DNA from: Gammaproteobacteria bacterium
GTDB lineage: Bacteria > Pseudomonadota > Gammaproteobacteria > Pseudomonadales > Azotimanducaceae
Direction of reading: 5' to 3'
Assembly (NCBI GenBank): GCA_002690405.1
Contig: NZEI01000048.1
Location: 1-8,087 of the forward strand
DNA length: 8,087 nt
Positions 5,915 through 8,087 of this stretch are shown in pieces (position 1 is the stretch's first letter; each line of letters starts with the position of its first letter). Below the pieces are notes generated by a model, which did not search any database, was not told the origin of the DNA, and saw only the letters and a program-made list of their open reading frames with translations. A program made the position numbers and the translations under genes.

Positions 5915-7188
5915 TGCTTGAGGTCAAAAACCTTTCCGTCAGCTATGGCCAGCATCGCGCACTGGAAGATGTTTCCGTGCAGATCGCAAAGGGCGAGGTG
6001 GTTGTCATTCTTGGCGCCAATGGCGCCGGCAAATCATCTCTGCTGCGCGCCATTGCCGGCTTGTCCGAAGGACATTGCGACGGGGATATCAGCTTTGCCG
6101 GGCAAACGCTTCTCGGCCACAGCCCTGACGAAATCGTAACCGGCGGAATTGCCCTCGTGCCGGAGGGTCGGGCCATTTTCGGTGACCTCAACGTCGAGGA
6201 GAATTTGCGGCTTGGCGCCTACAGCGAACGGGCGCGGATGAATGAACAGGCCAATCTCGACCGGGTGCTCACCCTGTTTCCGAAACTTCGTGAGCGCCGC
6301 AAACAGATCAGTCGCACCATGTCGGGCGGTGAGCAGCAGATGGTGGCCATCGGCCGTGCGCTGATGTCGGATCCGACCATCCTGATGCTTGACGAGCCGT
6401 CGCTGGGCCTGTCTCCGCTATTGAGCAAGGAGCTGTTTCAGGCGCTTGGCCGTATCCGCGAGACCGGCCTCGGTGTTCTGGTCGTCGAGCAGAATGCAAA
6501 GCTGTCGCTTGCCATCGCCGACCGCGGCTATCTGATCGAGAACGGGCGCATCGTCGGGGCGAATGACGCTGCGAGCCTGGCGGCCGACCCGGCTGTTCAG
6601 GCAGCCTATCTCGGCGGCAAGCCGGGACGGGTGGCGGCACCGGCTCCGAGGCCCGTTGCAGCAACGACAAAGCAGCCTGATCCGGCAGCGGTCGTCACAT
6701 CGCCAGCAACAGCGAGCGCATCTGGCCGTGTCTATGTCACGCCGGCGGGCCTGTCCGGCGGGGCTGCCGATGCCGGCTCGCTGATAGGGGAAAATCTCGA
6801 CAGTCTTCTCGGGAGGGCGAGCGCTGCCGCACGGTCGTCATCAACGGCCCTGTCGTCTCCGGCTGCCGGCGGCAGGAAAGGCCCGAAGATCGTCGAGATC
6901 ACCCCCGAGCCCGAAGCGCCGGTGCCTCCTGCTGTGCCGGCAGCTGCGCCGGCTCATCAGAGGGCCGGTGGTGAAGACCGCATTTCTGCAATGCTGGCCG
7001 ATTTCGAAGCTGCGGCACAGAAGGCGCGTGAACCGCGCCATATCAGCAGGGCGCCTGCAGCAGAGCGATCCAAAACGCACGGCGAAGAGCCTGTCGGGGT
7101 GCCGGAGATTCCGGTGTTCCGCAAGGCCAAGGTCGAGGTGTTCAAGCGCGACAGGAATGGCGCGCTCGTGAAAGCAAGGGAGGCTTAA
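5914..7188 (+). CDS. livF: HAAT ABC transporter ATP-binding protein, LivF family, with ~190-residue C-terminal extension
   Basis: 424-residue cytoplasmic ATPase; LivF proteins are normally about 235 residues. Residues 1-235 form a complete LivF: Walker A GANGAGKS (34-41), VPEGRAIF (82-89), canonical signature MSGGEQQ (136-142), Walker B ILMLDE (156-161) with DEPSLGLSP, the VVEQN switch region with Gln193 as is usual in LivF, and the AYLGG ending (231-235). From about 236 on the protein continues in frame, rich in Ala, Pro, Ser and Gly, without Cys or Trp, as expected of a disordered linker. It has two islands that look ordered: a predicted amphipathic helix GEDRISAMLADFEAAAQKAR (353-372) and a basic C-terminal segment IPVFRKAKVEVFKRDRNGAL (399-418). 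GGGAGG lies about eight bases before ATG 5914, which overlaps the livG stop by one base. The stop abuts the aldehyde dehydrogenase ATG. The tail's role is unknown; it may bind a partner, the membrane or a regulator. Confidence 0.92.
   Translation: MLEVKNLSVSYGQHRALEDVSVQIAKGEVVVILGANGAGKSSLLRAIAGLSEGHCDGDISFAGQTLLGHSPDEIVTGGIALVPEGRAIFGDLNVEENLRLGAYSERARMNEQANLDRVLTLFPKLRERRKQISRTMSGGEQQMVAIGRALMSDPTILMLDEPSLGLSPLLSKELFQALGRIRETGLGVLVVEQNAKLSLAIADRGYLIENGRIVGANDAASLAADPAVQAAYLGGKPGRVAAPAPRPVAATTKQPDPAAVVTSPATASASGRVYVTPAGLSGGAADAGSLIGENLDSLLGRASAAARSSSTALSSPAAGGRKGPKIVEITPEPEAPVPPAVPAAAPAHQRAGGEDRISAMLADFEAAAQKAREPRHISRAPAAERSKTHGEEPVGVPEIPVFRKAKVEVFKRDRNGALVKAREA
7176..7183 (+). promoter_or_regulatory. 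Ribosome binding site AAGGGAGG of the aldehyde dehydrogenase gene
   Basis: A strong Shine-Dalgarno embedded in the last codons of the extended livF gene, five bases before ATG 7189, which directly follows the livF TAA. There is no room for a separate promoter, so the dehydrogenase should be cotranscribed and translationally coupled with the importer. Confidence 0.8.
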
Positions 7189-8087
7189 ATGGCACGATCC
7201 TTCGACAACCTTTATATCGGCGGGTCCTGGGTGCCGGCAGGTGGTGCGTTTGACGACCTGAACCCGGCGGACGGCTCGGTCTGGGCGCGCGTCGCCGACG
7301 GCAATGGCGGGATGGCCGTCCGTGCCATTGAATCGGCGCAGGCTGCCTTCCCGCACTGGTCCGGACTGACCTATAACGAACGTGCCCACTACATGCTGAA
7401 AGTCGCCGACGAGTTCGAGCGCCGTCGTGACGATCTTGTCGCTGCGCTGCAGGGCGAGGGTGGCGGCTGGTTCGGCAAGGGGATGTTCGAATCCGGTTAT
7501 GTGCCTGAAGTGTTCCGTGCCGCCGCTGCCATGACCTACAACGCCATTGGCGAGGTGCTGCCTTCCGACCATGGCAAGGTATCGATGGCGATGCGCCGCC
7601 CCATGGGGGTCGTGACGGTTATTTCGCCCTGGAATTTTCCGACACTGCTCACGGCACGCGGCCTTGCCTTTCCGATCGCGGCCGGCAATTGCGTCGTGCT
7701 GAAGCCCTCCGAGGAGACACCCTACACTGGCGGGATGATCTTCGCCGAGATTTTCGAGGCTGCCGGCGTTCCGGCGGGGGTCCTGAATGTGGTCACCTGT
7801 TCACGCGAGAATGTCCCGGCCGTTGGTGACATGATCGTCGAGCATCCGCTGGTCAAGGGGATCAGCTTTACCGGATCGACCCCGGTGGGGCGGGTGATCG
7901 CGGCCAAGGCAGGCGCGCATCTGAAGAAATGCTGTGTCGAGCTTGGCGGCAAGGATGCGCTGATCGTCTGTGACGATGCCGATATGGACCGCGCCACGGC
8001 GGCGGCCAATTTCGGCAGCTTCATGCATCAGGGCCAGATCTGCATGTCGGTCGAGAAAATTCTGGTTCAGGAGACGGTATTTGACGA
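7189..8087 (+). CDS. NAD(P)+-dependent aldehyde dehydrogenase, benzaldehyde/vanillin dehydrogenase-like (3' part missing)
   Basis: Cytoplasmic enzyme of the aldehyde dehydrogenase superfamily, oxidising an aldehyde to its carboxylic acid with NAD(P)+. 299 of the usual 480-500 codons are in the window; the frame is open to the edge. Seen: SPWNFP (146-151) with oxyanion-hole Asn149; cofactor-binding Lys172 and Glu175 in KPSE; the Rossmann motif FTGSTPVG (227-234); catalytic base Glu251 in VELGGKD; and nucleophile Cys285 in GQICMS. The Glu-Cys distance of 34 is that of active family members. The FMHQGQICMS wording resembles aromatic aldehyde dehydrogenases (vanillin, benzaldehyde, salicylaldehyde types) more than betaine-aldehyde or succinate-semialdehyde enzymes, but this is recall of family patterns, not a search. 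It is the last visible gene of the transporter operon and may act with the monooxygenase on the imported compound or its product. Confidence 0.95.
   Translation, partial: MARSFDNLYIGGSWVPAGGAFDDLNPADGSVWARVADGNGGMAVRAIESAQAAFPHWSGLTYNERAHYMLKVADEFERRRDDLVAALQGEGGGWFGKGMFESGYVPEVFRAAAAMTYNAIGEVLPSDHGKVSMAMRRPMGVVTVISPWNFPTLLTARGLAFPIAAGNCVVLKPSEETPYTGGMIFAEIFEAAGVPAGVLNVVTCSRENVPAVGDMIVEHPLVKGISFTGSTPVGRVIAAKAGAHLKKCCVELGGKDALIVCDDADMDRATAAANFGSFMHQGQICMSVEKILVQETVFD

Noticed and set aside
6619..7188. LivF tail as a separate fused gene or frameshift artefact
   Set aside because: No ribosome site, recognisable domain or compensating frame was found at the junction; the tail is in frame up to a stop that abuts the next gene. 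A sequencing error cannot be fully excluded.
6841..7572. 243-codon open frame on the minus strand
   Set aside because: It spans the livF/aldehyde dehydrogenase junction antisense to clear family motifs; long shadow frames are common in GC-rich coding DNA.

Overview
The window reads as a stretch of a high-GC, Gram-negative proteobacterial chromosome, most likely alphaproteobacterial. That placement rests on GC-rich codon use, the style of the HAAT-type ABC transporter and the tight ATGA-style gene junctions; I cannot name a genus. It holds seven genes in two divergent transcription units around a conspicuously AT-rich control region (about 1800-1960).

Left arm (minus strand): a GntR/FCD-family regulator (1790 to 1101) is followed by an FAD-dependent aromatic-ring-type monooxygenase (from 1016, running off the left edge). 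Right arm (plus strand): a five-gene branched-chain-amino-acid-type (HAAT/Liv) ABC importer made of a periplasmic binding protein (2060-3256), two permeases (3394-4257, 4254-5192) and two ATPases (5186-5914, 5914-7188). It runs without a gap into an aldehyde dehydrogenase (7189, off the right edge). All junctions from the first permease onward are overlaps or direct abutments, so these genes look translationally coupled. A strong hairpin separates the binding-protein gene from the permeases.

The simplest reading is a substrate-inducible uptake-and-catabolism locus: the importer brings in a small organic substrate, plausibly aromatic, the flavin monooxygenase and the aldehyde dehydrogenase process it, and the GntR protein controls both arms. 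A shared AT-rich motif, TGAATTCAAAAA, supports this. It occurs exactly in front of the monooxygenase gene (1052-1063) and in the divergent promoter region (1908-1919), with two near copies beside the latter (1857-1868, 1929-1940). The substrate itself cannot be read from the sequence.

Most unusual points: (1) the LivF-type ATPase carries a C-terminal extension of about 190 residues, Ala/Pro-rich with two charged, possibly structured islands, that the family normally lacks; (2) the LivG-type ATPase has a degenerate ABC signature (LTYIDQ in place of an L-x-Y-G-Q-Q type sequence) and DEW in place of DEP after Walker B, so one of the two composite ATP sites looks non-canonical; (3) the candidate GntR operator set. 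I saw no RNA genes, insertion sequences, CRISPR arrays or origins.
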